Numbered from the stretch's first letter, positions 20,001 through 28,528 are shown. The stretch is DNA of 64,000 bases from Thermicanus aegyptius DSM 12793 (GCF_000510645.1 NZ_KI783301.1:2611151-2675150); one strand, 5' to 3'. The notes: generated by a model not told the origin, from the sequence alone. A program made the numbers and translations.

Positions 20001-20861
20001 TTATGAAGAACACCCACCCATCCCCATGCTTAACATGGCGAATAAGATCCACACGGACAGGATCACCGTATTCCAGCGAAAAAAAGAAATGGAAATTGGC
20101 TTGTTGGGTTCAAGAACCTGCAAGATGCGAAAGTTCATCGCCGCGTCGGCAAAAGAAACGCCCACAATCACTTTGTGACGATTTCCCCAATTCGCCATAC
20201 GCAGCAGCACTTGCCCCAGGTAATATTCGGTTCCCATCTGACGCATGGCATAGCGGTCGGCCAAAAGCTCTTTCCATGTTTTATAATGCAGCGCCGCGGC
20301 TTTTATAATGGGAATATACCCGAAGCCGTCTGAAATGACGGCGAATAAAAAAGCCTTAAGCGGATCGTAATGGCGGCAATGATACATTTCATGCAGGAGA
20401 ATCGCTTCCGCCTCCCGTTTGGAAAACAGTCGGAAAAGTCCGGTCGAAACGATGATTCGAGGCTTTAACAGCCCCATGGTTAAAGCGATAAACCCATCGT
20501 CTTCAACCACCACAAACCGTATCCTCCCATTCCGGTACCTGTCATTCAGCCGTTTGGTTAGCCTGGGGTCCGTTTTTTCCCGGAACCAATGAGTCCATTT
20601 ACGGGTCAAGTACCATTGCTTGATGAGGCGCCAAAAGATCCGAACGGAGGAGTATGCGATCAAAAGATTTAACAATACCTGGATGAAATTGTACCCTACG
20701 CTTGCCTCTTGAATAATGGTGAGACAATATTGAAACAAATCCCATTTGATCGGTACGCCCCATACTTGATGAGCTACAAATAAGCCCATCTGAAACAATA
20801 CCAATAAACTGAAAAGTATGACGAAACCAAAGGATAAGTTGAGTTTCAAAGCGGGTTTCAT
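20001..20861 (-). CDS. M56-family (BlaR1-type) membrane metallopeptidase
   Basis: This 286-residue protein has hydrophobic helices near 12-32 and 55-75 and a zinc-protease motif LLHEMYHCRHYDP (about 155-167). It lacks the C-terminal penicillin-sensor domain of BlaR1. Such short M56 proteins cleave their cognate BlaI-type repressor on an unknown signal. It overlaps the blaI-like gene by 4 bp (ATGA). Confidence 0.88.
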   Translation of the reverse strand: MKPALKLNLSFGFVILFSLLVLFQMGLFVAHQVWGVPIKWDLFQYCLTIIQEASVGYNFIQVLLNLLIAYSSVRIFWRLIKQWYLTRKWTHWFREKTDPRLTKRLNDRYRNGRIRFVVVEDDGFIALTMGLLKPRIIVSTGLFRLFSKREAEAILLHEMYHCRHYDPLKAFLFAVISDGFGYIPIIKAAALHYKTWKELLADRYAMRQMGTEYYLGQVLLRMANWGNRHKVIVGVSFADAAMNFRILQVLEPNKPISISFFRWNTVILSVWILFAMLSMGMGGCSS

Positions 20862-21292
20862 GGCTGTTTCCTGCTTTTCATCCGATTTAATTTTTCCTGA
20901 AGTTTGGCGATCAAATCAGGATCAGCCTCATCCAGCGCGTCGATCATATGATTAATAACGAGATCGCCGTATTCATGGATAAGCCCGTAGGTCACCGCTT
21001 TGGTCTGTTCGTTTAAAAACTGTTCTTTGGTCTGCACCGGTTCGTAATAAGAAGAGCGTGCTCTTCCCCTTCCTACGATTTTCTTTTGCAGATGTCCTTT
21101 TTCCAGCAATCGATTCATCACCGTCATCACCGCGTTAAACGAAATCGGGGCTTCCTTATTCAAAATTTCCTGAACTTCCTTGATACTCAACCCTTTTGCG
21201 GACCAGAGAATATCCATTATTCGGGCTTCGAGGGGACCGAAAAACCGATTGAGTCCTTCTTCGTTCATATTCAATCTCTTCACTTTCATCAT
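20858..21292 (-). CDS. blaI: BlaI/MecI/CopY-family repressor
   Basis: This 144-residue winged-helix repressor has LEARIMDILWSAKGLSIKEV and the recognition region SFNAVMTVMNRLLEKGHL, followed by the helical dimerisation tail. BlaI proteins bind TACA/TGTA-type dyads and are inactivated by an M56 protease, encoded here just downstream. Two adjacent ATGs follow GGGGGTGGAAAG; either could start it. A dyad overlaps its own -10, which suggests autoregulation. Confidence 0.92.
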   Translation of the reverse strand: MMKVKRLNMNEEGLNRFFGPLEARIMDILWSAKGLSIKEVQEILNKEAPISFNAVMTVMNRLLEKGHLQKKIVGRGRARSSYYEPVQTKEQFLNEQTKAVTYGLIHEYGDLVINHMIDALDEADPDLIAKLQEKLNRMKSRKQP

Positions 21293-21310
21293 CTCTTTCC
21301 ACCCCCTTAC

Positions 21311-21347
21311 ACTACTAATTGTAGTATAGATGACATGAGCGAGTCAA
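21311..21347 (-). promoter_or_regulatory. blaI promoter with operator dyad
   Basis: On the minus strand TTGACT (21347-21342) and TACAAT (21323-21318) are 18 bp apart. ACTACTAATTGTAGT (21311-21325), a perfect ACTAC-N5-GTAGT dyad, covers the -10. Confidence 0.75.
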
Positions 21348-21398
21348 CAACAATCCAGGGTCTATCATCTGTACGCCTGAAATCAAAAAAGCGATCGC

Positions 21399-21480
21399 AT
21401 AAAATCGATTTTATGCTTCGCTCAGCAAGCCGACCGCATCCAACGCAGATTTTAGCGGAATGGACAGCAGTGCGAGGTAT
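21399..21480 (-). pseudogene. Fragment of a PIN-domain toxin gene
   Basis: This 82-bp stretch is nearly identical to 26312-26399 inside the intact PIN toxin gene, covering the conserved SALDAVHLA region, but it carries a 5-bp deletion and no flanking coding sequence. The rest of 21348-21642 shows no gene. Confidence 0.8.
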
Positions 21481-21600
21481 GACCGGTTACTTCATCACGC
21501 CCATGTATTTCCCCTGCGGAGAGAGAGCGACCGAATGAAAGGAATGAAAGAAGGGAGAGCTTAGTCTTTTGCATAGGGGAGTTGACGAATTCAATCGAAC

Positions 21601-21625
21601 AAAAATGTCCATTTTCAAATGGCCA
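21601..21625 (-). terminator. Terminator of the beta-CASP gene
   Basis: On the minus strand CCATTT pairs with AAATGG around a 2-nt core, with outer TG/CA pairs, followed by five T, 18 bp after the stop codon. Confidence 0.55.
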
Positions 21626-21642
21626 TTGACATTGCCTTAAGC

Positions 21643-24366
21643 TTATTTGAATGAAACCTCCAATTCATATCCCGTCAGTGCTTTGATTTTTTCACGGATC
21701 CGTGTTACTTCCTCTACCTCAGGAACGGAATCCAACTTGACGGAGACAACGGCCTTGTCCGTAAAAATGGAAGGGTTTTTCTTCACTTGCCAATGAGGAG
21801 GAAGGGACTCCATGGTCAACCGTATAATCTCATTCTGCTTCGGGGTTTTGGCGAAGGTAACCGGCATACCGATCAGGTAAGAAAGTTCCTCCATATCGGC
21901 TTCATGCCGTATCGCGATCTCCGGTGAGATGAAGTGAAGCTCCATGATCGTAACGTCTGCGGTATGCCTTAAACTTGTTTTATAAAGTGTAATACCCCGC
22001 TTGTCCGCCCACTTTTTCGCTTCTTCCATCGCCTGATTATTTTCAAGCCGCTTTGAAGGCGTTTTGGCCTGGTACAAATGCGCTTCCTGCTCCAATGATC
22101 GATTGGTCGGCATCTTTTCTTTAAAAAATAATTCAAATCCGGTAATTTTTTTCCACTCGGCCTCGATCATCGCGGCGTTTTCCGGCCTGTCCATCGGCAG
22201 GACCACTTTCCGTTCCTGAATATGGATGGAAGGAGGTTGCGTTAAACCGCCCAGTAATTTCGAAAGTTCATGTTGCATGAGATCTTGACGAACAGATGGG
22301 GAGAAGTCAACGTTCCAACCTGTTTCCGAATGAATCAATTGTGCAATCTCTTTTCTCTCTTCATCATGAACCGCATGTGGAAAGTCAAAATAAATCGTTA
22401 TCCTCTCTTGCGGCGTACCCGGATCATCAATCCCACAGCGAAGATAACGGGGATGCCCCTCCAAAAGCAGTCTAACCCGCTCCATCGCTTGGGTGGGATT
22501 AATTTTCAGTCCTTGAATTGATAAATCGAAATGAATGAGCCTCTTTTTGCTCTCTTCATCGATTAGGTAGAGCGCTTTCCCCTCTCCATCATTTGCCTTT
22601 TTCTCCCGCGGAAGAGCTTGCAAGGCGAGTGCCGCGGCTATTCTCTCCTGTAAATTTTCCAGTTGAAGTTTTTCGATCACCTCATTCAGCGTCACATATT
22701 GATTGGGCAATAAACTCCAATCCAAATCCTTAAGGTATGGCAGACTAAAGGATAGAACGGGCTCCGCCCATTCTTTCAATTCATCCATCGAACGATTCCA
22801 GGGGCCTAGTGTCTCGATCACCTGATCGATGCGTAATTTCAGTTGCTTCCCTCTCAAGGTTTGGCAGATGAAGGTTTTGGTTCGTTCATGGACACCCGTA
22901 CAGATCGCCAGCCCAACGCTGCCTTCACTATGTTCATAGAGCAACAGTTGTCCTACCTTCTCCTGCAGAGAGGGATCCCTTTGTGAGGTGTATCGTTTTC
23001 CGACAATCCCCTTTCCAGATCTGCGCCGCTCAAATGGGTAAGATTCTCCATTCTCCGCCAAGATGGGATGATGCTTAGGGTCGACAAGTCCTTGCAGCTT
23101 AGTTCTTGCTTCGTCGTCGCCATGAACCAGCAATGTATAGGTGGGATTGACCACCTGAATAAAACGCGTTAATTCTTGGGCGTCGGCATGGGCGGAAAGA
23201 CCATACTTCGCAACACGGCATTTCACCTCATAACTTATCCCACCCAGTTCAAGATGATCTTCGATCCCTTCGGCAATATGGAGAAGTTTTCTCCCGGGGC
23301 TCTCCTCATCCTGATAACCCGTGATGAAAATCGCATTCTTTTCATCGTGAAGGAGCCTTTCGGCATACCAGGAACTTGCCCCGCCGATCAGCATCCCGGA
23401 TGAAGCAACGATGCATGCCGGTTTGCCTTTGAGTACCTCTTCCCGTTCCTTCGGATTGACCGCTTTACAGCGCCCTTCTGTCAAAAATACATCGCCATGA
23501 TTTTTGATTCGATAGGCAACAGGCCCTTTAAGATAGTGGGGGTATTGGTTATAGATGTGGCTTACGGGGGTGACGAGTCCATCTACATAGATGGGAAATT
23601 CCGGAATAAGCCCCTTTTCCATGTAGTCCTGCAAAATGAGCAGCACCTCCTGCGCCCTTCCCAAGGCAAAGGCAGGAATGAGGGCAAAACCGCCGCTCGC
23701 AACAACATCCGCCACATCTTTTGCCAGGCGGCTTTCCTCCGTATGGCGATCCAAATGGGCGCGATTCCCATACGTTGCTTCAATGATGAGTACATCTGGG
23801 TTTATTTGATGAGGGACCTTAGCGCCTGGGATCGTCCGCCCTGCTTTAAAGCTTATATCACCGGTGATGAGGAGCTTCTCCCCTTCTCCCTCAATGAGGA
23901 ACATGACGGCTCCTAAGATGTGTCCTGCGCGGAAGCTGGTGATGTTCAGATTGCCCACCTTCAACACTCCGCTTGCAGGGAAAAAGAGGAGTGCGTTCAA
24001 CAGCGTCGACACTTGCTCCTCCGTATAGGGAGGGAGCGTATTCGTCTCTCTGCTGCGCTGTTCTAAGATTTTATACGAATCTTTCATCATGATTTTCATT
24101 AAATCGATCGTCGGCGGCGTGGCATAGATGGGGACATTGGGATATAGGGTATGGACGATTGGCAGAGCACCAATGTGGTCTGCATGCGCATGGGTAACAA
24201 GAATCGCCTCCGGCTCATTAAAATCAGCCAGCATGCCTAATGCCGGGAGCAAATCATCCCCATGCACCCTCATCCCCGCATCAATGATGAGACTCGTGCC
24301 CGCGATCTCTACATGGACGCAGGATGCTCCTACCTCGTTCCCTCCGCCTAAAATACTTACCTTCAT
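21643..24366 (-). CDS. MBL/beta-CASP ribonuclease-like protein with long C-terminal extension
   Basis: The N-terminal ~450 residues form a CPSF73/Ysh1-type metallo-beta-lactamase plus beta-CASP nuclease: HAHADH at 59-64, GDISFKAGR, EATYGNR, GRAQEVLLIL, ASSGMLIGG and a final LSAHAD metal ligand. The remaining ~450 residues match no domain I recognise; they contain helical regions and two segments ending in VEEVTRIREKIKALTG-like pairs. Usual prokaryotic beta-CASP RNases have 420-650 residues, so this is unusually long at 907. ATG 24366 is preferred, with AAAGGGTGA 8 bp upstream; a GTG at 24378 overlaps that site. Confidence 0.85.
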   Translation of the reverse strand: MKVSILGGGNEVGASCVHVEIAGTSLIIDAGMRVHGDDLLPALGMLADFNEPEAILVTHAHADHIGALPIVHTLYPNVPIYATPPTIDLMKIMMKDSYKILEQRSRETNTLPPYTEEQVSTLLNALLFFPASGVLKVGNLNITSFRAGHILGAVMFLIEGEGEKLLITGDISFKAGRTIPGAKVPHQINPDVLIIEATYGNRAHLDRHTEESRLAKDVADVVASGGFALIPAFALGRAQEVLLILQDYMEKGLIPEFPIYVDGLVTPVSHIYNQYPHYLKGPVAYRIKNHGDVFLTEGRCKAVNPKEREEVLKGKPACIVASSGMLIGGASSWYAERLLHDEKNAIFITGYQDEESPGRKLLHIAEGIEDHLELGGISYEVKCRVAKYGLSAHADAQELTRFIQVVNPTYTLLVHGDDEARTKLQGLVDPKHHPILAENGESYPFERRRSGKGIVGKRYTSQRDPSLQEKVGQLLLYEHSEGSVGLAICTGVHERTKTFICQTLRGKQLKLRIDQVIETLGPWNRSMDELKEWAEPVLSFSLPYLKDLDWSLLPNQYVTLNEVIEKLQLENLQERIAAALALQALPREKKANDGEGKALYLIDEESKKRLIHFDLSIQGLKINPTQAMERVRLLLEGHPRYLRCGIDDPGTPQERITIYFDFPHAVHDEERKEIAQLIHSETGWNVDFSPSVRQDLMQHELSKLLGGLTQPPSIHIQERKVVLPMDRPENAAMIEAEWKKITGFELFFKEKMPTNRSLEQEAHLYQAKTPSKRLENNQAMEEAKKWADKRGITLYKTSLRHTADVTIMELHFISPEIAIRHEADMEELSYLIGMPVTFAKTPKQNEIIRLTMESLPPHWQVKKNPSIFTDKAVVSVKLDSVPEVEEVTRIREKIKALTGYELEVSFK

Positions 24367-24434
24367 CGTGCGATTCACCCTTTATTCACTTACTTACTAC
24401 CCCATTGTCTGCGAAGATACGTGATCCTCATCAA

Positions 24435-24443
24435 AGTATACCA
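24435..24443 (-). promoter_or_regulatory. Extended -10 of the beta-CASP gene
   Basis: The minus strand reads TGGTATACT, an extended -10 element, about 70 bp upstream of the beta-CASP start. No clear -35 is seen. Confidence 0.4.
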
Positions 24444-24457
24444 TAAACGCATCTCCC

Positions 24458-24751
24458 TTGCCCGGGCCGTGGAGGCCGCTGGTTCGTAGAACGAAATCGC
24501 GGACGGACACGGCTTTGTGTAAATCGACCGGAGAACCTGTTTTTCTTACCAAAAACGGCGAAGGAGATCTTGTCGTCATGGATATAGAGGCGTTTACCCG
24601 CCGTGAAAAAATGCTGAAGTTGCGGGAAGAACTATTAGCCGTCGAGGAAGATCGATTGGCAGGGCGTGCCGGAGTTACGCCGGACGAACTGAACAGCTAT
24701 CTGGAAAGCATCATTGATGAGGTGGAGCATGGAAAAGAAACCTCAATATAG
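24458..24751 (+). CDS. Phd/YefM-type antitoxin
   Basis: This protein of about 97 residues carries the Phd/YefM core STGEPVFLTKNGEGDLVVM and an acidic helical C-terminus (LLAVEEDRLAGRAG) that would wrap the toxin. The annotated TTG start has no convincing ribosome binding site and residues before ALCKSTGEP do not match the usual N-terminus, so the start may be wrong or the N-terminus damaged. It overlaps the RelE/ParE reading frame by 23 bp. Confidence 0.65.
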   Translation: MPGPWRPLVRRTKSRTDTALCKSTGEPVFLTKNGEGDLVVMDIEAFTRREKMLKLREELLAVEEDRLAGRAGVTPDELNSYLESIIDEVEHGKETSI

Positions 24752-25045
24752 GGTGATGGTTTCCGACCGTGCCCGTCAGATGCTGGCGGGCCATGTCCCT
24801 TTTCTGGCGCAGAAAAGTCCCCCGCCATCCGCAAGGTAAAAAACGACCTGATGGATGCTATCCGTTCTCTGCACCAAATGCCGGAGCGTTTTCCATTTCT
24901 GGAGGCGGAATTTATCCCACCGAATAAATATCATAAGATGTTTGTAGAGAAATGGTATTTGATTTTGTATCAGACCAAAGATCTGATAGTGTACGTTGAT
25001 GATATCGTTGATTGCAGACAGGATTATCGTTGGCTGGTGCGGTAG
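24729..25045 (+). pseudogene. RelE/ParE-family toxin, frameshifted
   Basis: ATG 24729 opens MEKKPQYRVMVSDRARQML, typical of the toxin N-terminus, and runs into a stop near 24839. The family-typical C-terminal half (ERFPFLEAEFIPPNKYHKMF, WYLILYQTKD, VYVDDIVDCRQDYRWL) continues in another frame to 25045. Adding one C to the C5 run near 24817-24822 joins the two halves. It is a 1-bp deletion, real or a sequencing error. The antitoxin gene overlaps upstream. Confidence 0.8.
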
Positions 25046-25084
25046 ATTTTTACTAGATTATGATCTCTCAGCGATCAGCACACC

Positions 25085-25568
25085 TCACACAGTTTCCTCG
25101 ATGTCATATCCATTTAAAAAATAAAAAACGGTTCGGGCACTTCCCCATCGATCGGATCCGTACCCTCCGAACTTAGACCCGACCCCGACAGCCACATCAG
25201 TTCCCGTGCACGTACTCAACCGCACCGTTGCTTGTTCTTCCGCGCCATATTGCATCCACGATCATCTTCATAGAGCAACTCTCTCTTCCCGTTCATCATC
25301 GTCGACATCTTCCTCAAAGCCGATCCCCATGCGGCCGAACCATCGCTTCTCCCGACATCCAGGGGTGGTGGATGAGATTTGCCGACAAAACCGGCGCAAG
25401 TTGCGGAAGCTCGTCCAGATTAAACAAAGCGACCGCCCGATCAACGTCGCCGGGATGGCGATCCCCGACTACCATCGACCCGCACTGAACAACTTCCTGG
25501 ACCGAGGCCAGATTTTTCGCTTTATTGACAAAACTCCTATGCCGCTTGAGTAAACCGAATATAGTCAT
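25085..25568 (-). pseudogene. Decayed small ORFs
   Basis: Several protein-like segments appear on the minus strand in shifting frames: SFVNKAKNLASVQEVVQ and PQLAPVLSANLIHHPW, then an acidic tail MGIGFEEDVDDDEREERVAL, then GTDVAVGVGSKFGGYGSD and a C-terminus FLNGYDIEETV ending at 25085. No single frame is intact. They look like remnants of small accessory genes; no family assigned. Confidence 0.4.
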
Positions 25569-25618
25569 TCATGCAAGCTTCATTCCCTTTACGAGAATTC
25601 CAAATCGCAAGGCTCGTT

Positions 25619-25825
25619 TCAACAAACTTTATCGATTTCATAATCAACAGAATCGTCAGCTTCGCCCGTCAAACAAGTAACGCATGAATGCCATCCTGCA
25701 ACAGCGGTTCCAATCGCCCAAATCGGTTGACCGCATTGGCTGCAGCAAGCTCCATGTTCTTTCGCGGAACCGGATGCATTCAGGGCTCTCAATGAGATTC
25801 TTCTTGTTCTCTTTTGGATTGTTCT
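25619..25825 (-). pseudogene. Zinc-knuckle-like ORF lacking a proper start
   Basis: A minus-strand frame of ~68 codons ends in CSQCGQPIWAIGTAVAGWHS and CVTCLTGEADD, two CxxC pairs arranged like a small zinc ribbon. There is no ATG/GTG with a ribosome binding site and the N-terminus is not protein-like, so it is probably a remnant. The motif CxxCGxxIW recurs in the intact 39-residue protein at 40490-40609. Bases 25,826-26,028 show no gene. Confidence 0.4.
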
Positions 25826-26028
25826 TCATATACAACGCTACGAACTTTGGCTCTCACCGAGTTTCGCAATGACATCCGCGACCTACGCCCTAACCGTGTA
25901 CATCTTTTTTTGCAAAAGTTGTACGCGCCGACAAAGGAGGATTCTATCATACCATCCCGTCAGACAAAACCACATGTTGAAAACATCACGGTATCTACCT
26001 GCTTTCACAATGCAGTTCGATCCATCGC

Positions 26029-26181
26029 TCAGGATTCGAAGTATTCCACAACCCGATCCCGACGCTTTTCTTCACCGGCTTTCAGCAGCCTGAACAGGGT
26101 TTCCAAATCCCCTGCTTCTTCCATCAATTCTTCCCTGGCTTCCCGGACTTCTTTGACAATCGGATCTTCCCACTCCTTCAT
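26029..26181 (-). CDS. Small antitoxin-like protein paired with the PIN toxin
   Basis: This 50-residue acidic helical protein (MKEWEDPIVKEVREAREEL...) starts at an ATG immediately after the PIN toxin stop, with GGAGGGATG 5-8 bp upstream. The pattern W-x-DPIVEEVRxxREE is shared by small proteins commonly encoded beside PIN-domain toxins, so an antitoxin role is likely. The order toxin-then-antitoxin is the reverse of usual VapBC operons. Confidence 0.7.
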   Translation of the reverse strand: MKEWEDPIVKEVREAREELMEEAGDLETLFRLLKAGEEKRRDRVVEYFES

Positions 26182-26673
26182 TTATTCATCCCTCCCCATT
26201 AATTCGTCTGGTGTGACGATTGTCGGCAAAAACAATCGATGCTTCAAGTTGTATTCGTTCAGCTTTTTGATGACGGAGCCATGCGCTAAGTGCTTACAGT
26301 TCCAAGTCAGCATAAAATCCATTTTATGCTTCACGCAGCAGGCCAGATGGACCGCATCCAACGCAGATTTTAGCGGAATGGACAGCAGCTCGAGGTATTG
26401 CTTAGCCAATGCCATAATCTCGTCGGTAATCGGCAACAAAGGGATGTCGGCAATATACCTCATTCTCCGTTCAGCTACTTCCGGGTCGCCTTTTGCCGCT
26501 TCCTGGACAACCGCCTCAGAAATGAACAAATCAAACCGTTTTTTATGAAGTTGCCACCAATCGTGCGTTATCTGCTGATGTCCGGCCACAACAATGTCCC
26601 TGCTTGCCCGTACCGCCAAATAACTCGGAATCGTAGTTTCAATGTACACCGTCTCTCTTTTGGTACGGACCAT
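26182..26673 (-). CDS. PIN-domain (VapC-type) toxin
   Basis: This 163-residue PIN-fold protein has YIETTIPSYL at the N-terminus (Glu/Thr in place of the usual D-T-N start, as in this PIN subfamily), a mid-protein ISEAVVQEA acidic motif, SALDAVHLA (about 108-116) and the final FMLTWNCKHLAHG. Such proteins are ribonucleases, often of tRNA. GAGGTGA precedes the ATG and a TGGTATACT extended -10 lies upstream. Part of this gene is duplicated as a broken fragment at 21399-21480. Confidence 0.85.
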   Translation of the reverse strand: MVRTKRETVYIETTIPSYLAVRASRDIVVAGHQQITHDWWQLHKKRFDLFISEAVVQEAAKGDPEVAERRMRYIADIPLLPITDEIMALAKQYLELLSIPLKSALDAVHLACCVKHKMDFMLTWNCKHLAHGSVIKKLNEYNLKHRLFLPTIVTPDELMGRDE

Positions 26674-26821
26674 CCCGTCACCTCATTTCTTGTTTTTAGT
26701 ATACCACAAGGCGGCCGGTCTTAAAGCAGGCAAAACGCATCCACGATCGCACTGCACCAAAATGGTTTCGTTCTTTGAAACCGGTACATTCATGGTTACT
26801 ACTTCCTTTCATGAACCATAG

Positions 26822-26851
26822 AAAAACAAGGGTGACATGAGTTCACCCTTG
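26822..26851 (-). terminator. Terminator after the vapBC remnant
   Basis: On the minus strand CAAGGGTGA and TCACCCTTG form a perfect 9-bp stem with a 7-nt loop followed by five T. The rest of 26,674-26,821 holds the PIN promoter region and no gene. Confidence 0.8.
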
Positions 26852-26968
26852 CATTCAATTCTCGTTTTTTTCCTCGTTCGCTTTCCGCACAAAAGCCAAT
26901 GCTGCTTCTTCGTTCGCCAATCATGCAATCGCAATATTGGTGTCCAATAAATAACCATTCTCGCCCAC
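26852..26968 (-). pseudogene. VapC (PIN toxin) remnant
   Basis: A minus-strand frame from GTG 26968 reads GYLLDTNIAIA, the canonical D-T-N start of a PIN domain, then meets TGA, then continues LANEEAALAFVRKANEEKNEN. It is truncated to about 38 codons. Confidence 0.7.
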
Positions 26969-26969
26969 T

Positions 26970-27199
26970 TTACGAGTCCCATTCCTTACGTATACGACTT
27001 ACTTCTTCTTGTAATTCTTTGGCCCGTTCATGGGTCAGAAGCCCTGCAGATTCAAGAATATCATCAATCAATCATCGTCTTCCAACTCGATGGTTTCGTT
27101 ATCCAGATCAATGGTTACTTTACGATCCGTTATGTTTAACTTGGCTAGCAAAAATTTGAATTGTTCAACCGTTTCCTTGTCCAGCTTTTTCGGGATCAT
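26970..27199 (-). pseudogene. VapB-type antitoxin, frameshifted
   Basis: ATG 27199, after a perfect GGAGGTGATC, encodes MIPKKLDKETVEQFKFLLA...IELEDDD and hits TGA; the protein resumes two bases out of phase as IDDILESAGLLTHERAKEL to a stop at 26970. The shift lies in GATTGATTGATG, consistent with slippage in a 4-bp repeat. Confidence 0.7.
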
Positions 27200-27268
27200 G
27201 CCCGATCACCTCCGTTACGCAACAAAAGCCCCAAGGACAAGTTATCCTTAAGAGCTTCGTTTCGTATT

Positions 27269-27325
27269 TGGTGCCGGTGAAAGGGGTCGAACCTTCACGG
27301 GGGGTTGCCCCACACGATTTTGAGT
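27269..27325 (-). other. 3' half of tRNA-Leu(CAA): probable attachment-site junction
   Basis: Read on the minus strand, the segment starts in an anticodon loop CTCAAAA, then has a tRNA-Leu-type long variable arm TGGGGCAACCCC, a T-arm with GGTTCGACCC, acceptor strand CACCGGC, discriminator A and encoded CCA. The 5' half (acceptor 5' strand, D arm) is missing; homology stops at the anticodon. This is the usual crossover point for tyrosine recombinases, and two lie within 300 bp. Confidence 0.75.
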
Positions 27326-27550
27326 TTGAGGAGGCGCAAGGAGGTGAACGCACGTTCGCAAAAATCCGAGAAGCCTTGTGACATAAGGAATTTCAGGGGT
27401 TGTAAATTTTTCCATTCAAAAAATACGTCCCGCGATTTTGCGAAGGGTTTTGTGCGCTCGTACTTCCCCGGGTTGTACGAAGCCAAGCCCCCTCAACCTC
27501 GCACAACTTTGACCGCGCCAAACTCCCAATAAACGGGAGGTTGACGAAAA
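27326..27550. other. Left end of the integrative element, recombinase leader
   Basis: A short-dyad-rich, gene-free stretch between the tRNA fragment and the first recombinase. It includes GAACGCACGTTC and CCTTGTGACATAAGG. Recombinase arm-binding sites may lie here; none can be confirmed by eye. Confidence 0.35.
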
Positions 27551-28528
27551 GTGTCGAAGGACAAAGCCGATGCCAGTGTAAAACTTTCCTTGCCCGCCGA
27601 CGTTTCCTCACGGGCCCAATTCAGCGAAGCCGTCCGCCTGTTTCTGATGGACTGCCGGTTCCGAAATCTTTCTCCGATGACCATCGAAGGTTATCATACG
27701 TATTTGCGGTTCCTGCAGCGCGATCTCGACCAATGGGGGCTTTCCCTGAATACCCTCACCCCAAAAGATCTCGCTGTACGGATGGTCAACGAAATGCTGG
27801 AACAGGGATTCAAACCGAATACGATCAACGGAAAAATTCGGACTTGCCAGCAATTTTTCAAATTTCTACATCTTGAAGGCATCTTGGACGCAAACCTTGC
27901 GGAAGGTCTGAAACCCATTAAAAATGATCGCAAAATGGTCCAAACTTTCACCGAAGAGCAAGTCCAGGCTATCTTGCGTCAACCGGATCGCACAACGTTT
28001 ACCGGACTGCGCGATTATACCATGATGCTGGTTTTGCTGGATACGGGCATGCGGGTCAATGAATTAACGCAAATGAAAATTTCCCATATCGACTTTGAGG
28101 AGAAGACCGTTCGCATTCCCATGGGCAAAGGCCGGAAATTCCGCGTCGTCCCCATTCAGCAAACGTGTGTGAACGCGCTAAGGGAATATCTGGAGGAACG
28201 GGGGGAACACGAATTTGATGACCTCTGGGTCACCGTCTTCCATCAACCCTTCCGACGGTACGGGGTCATTCAAATGATCAGCGGCCACTGCAAAAAGGCC
28301 GGGATCAAAGGGGTGCAAGGTTCCGCCCATACGTTCCGCCACACTTTTGCGAAATTCTTTTTAATAAACGGCGGCGACATCTTTACCCTGCAATATCTGT
28401 TGGGGCATACGACATTGGAAATGACCCGTTACTACGTGGAACTGTTCAGCAAGGACCTTCACAAACAGCACGAAAAATGCAGCCCGGTCGAACACCTTGC
28501 CGGGGATTTGGAAGAAGAGGTGCAATAA
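27551..28528 (+). CDS. Tyrosine recombinase 1 (XerC/D-like integrase)
   Basis: This 325-residue protein has an N-terminal SAM-like core-binding domain (about 20-105) and a catalytic domain with Arg in DTGMRVNEL, HTFRHTFAKFF (HxxR), LGHTTLEM and the nucleophile Tyr in TRYY. GTG start with GGGAGGTTGAC upstream. The next recombinase starts 1 bp after its stop. They share the layout and many motifs, so this is a tandem duplication rather than a host XerC or XerD. Confidence 0.93.
   Translation: MSKDKADASVKLSLPADVSSRAQFSEAVRLFLMDCRFRNLSPMTIEGYHTYLRFLQRDLDQWGLSLNTLTPKDLAVRMVNEMLEQGFKPNTINGKIRTCQQFFKFLHLEGILDANLAEGLKPIKNDRKMVQTFTEEQVQAILRQPDRTTFTGLRDYTMMLVLLDTGMRVNELTQMKISHIDFEEKTVRIPMGKGRKFRVVPIQQTCVNALREYLEERGEHEFDDLWVTVFHQPFRRYGVIQMISGHCKKAGIKGVQGSAHTFRHTFAKFFLINGGDIFTLQYLLGHTTLEMTRYYVELFSKDLHKQHEKCSPVEHLAGDLEEEVQ

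Noticed and set aside
25814-26548. 244-codon plus-strand frame
   Set aside because: Runs antisense across the PIN toxin and its small partner; Ser-rich with no motif.
27269-27400. Complete tRNA gene
   Set aside because: The sequence upstream of the anticodon on the minus strand has no D arm or acceptor 5' strand (expected GCCGGTG), so only the 3' half is present.
27305-27532. 75-codon plus-strand frame beside the recombinase
   Set aside because: Starts inside the tRNA fragment and lacks a usable start after its AAGGAGGTG; no recognisable protein.
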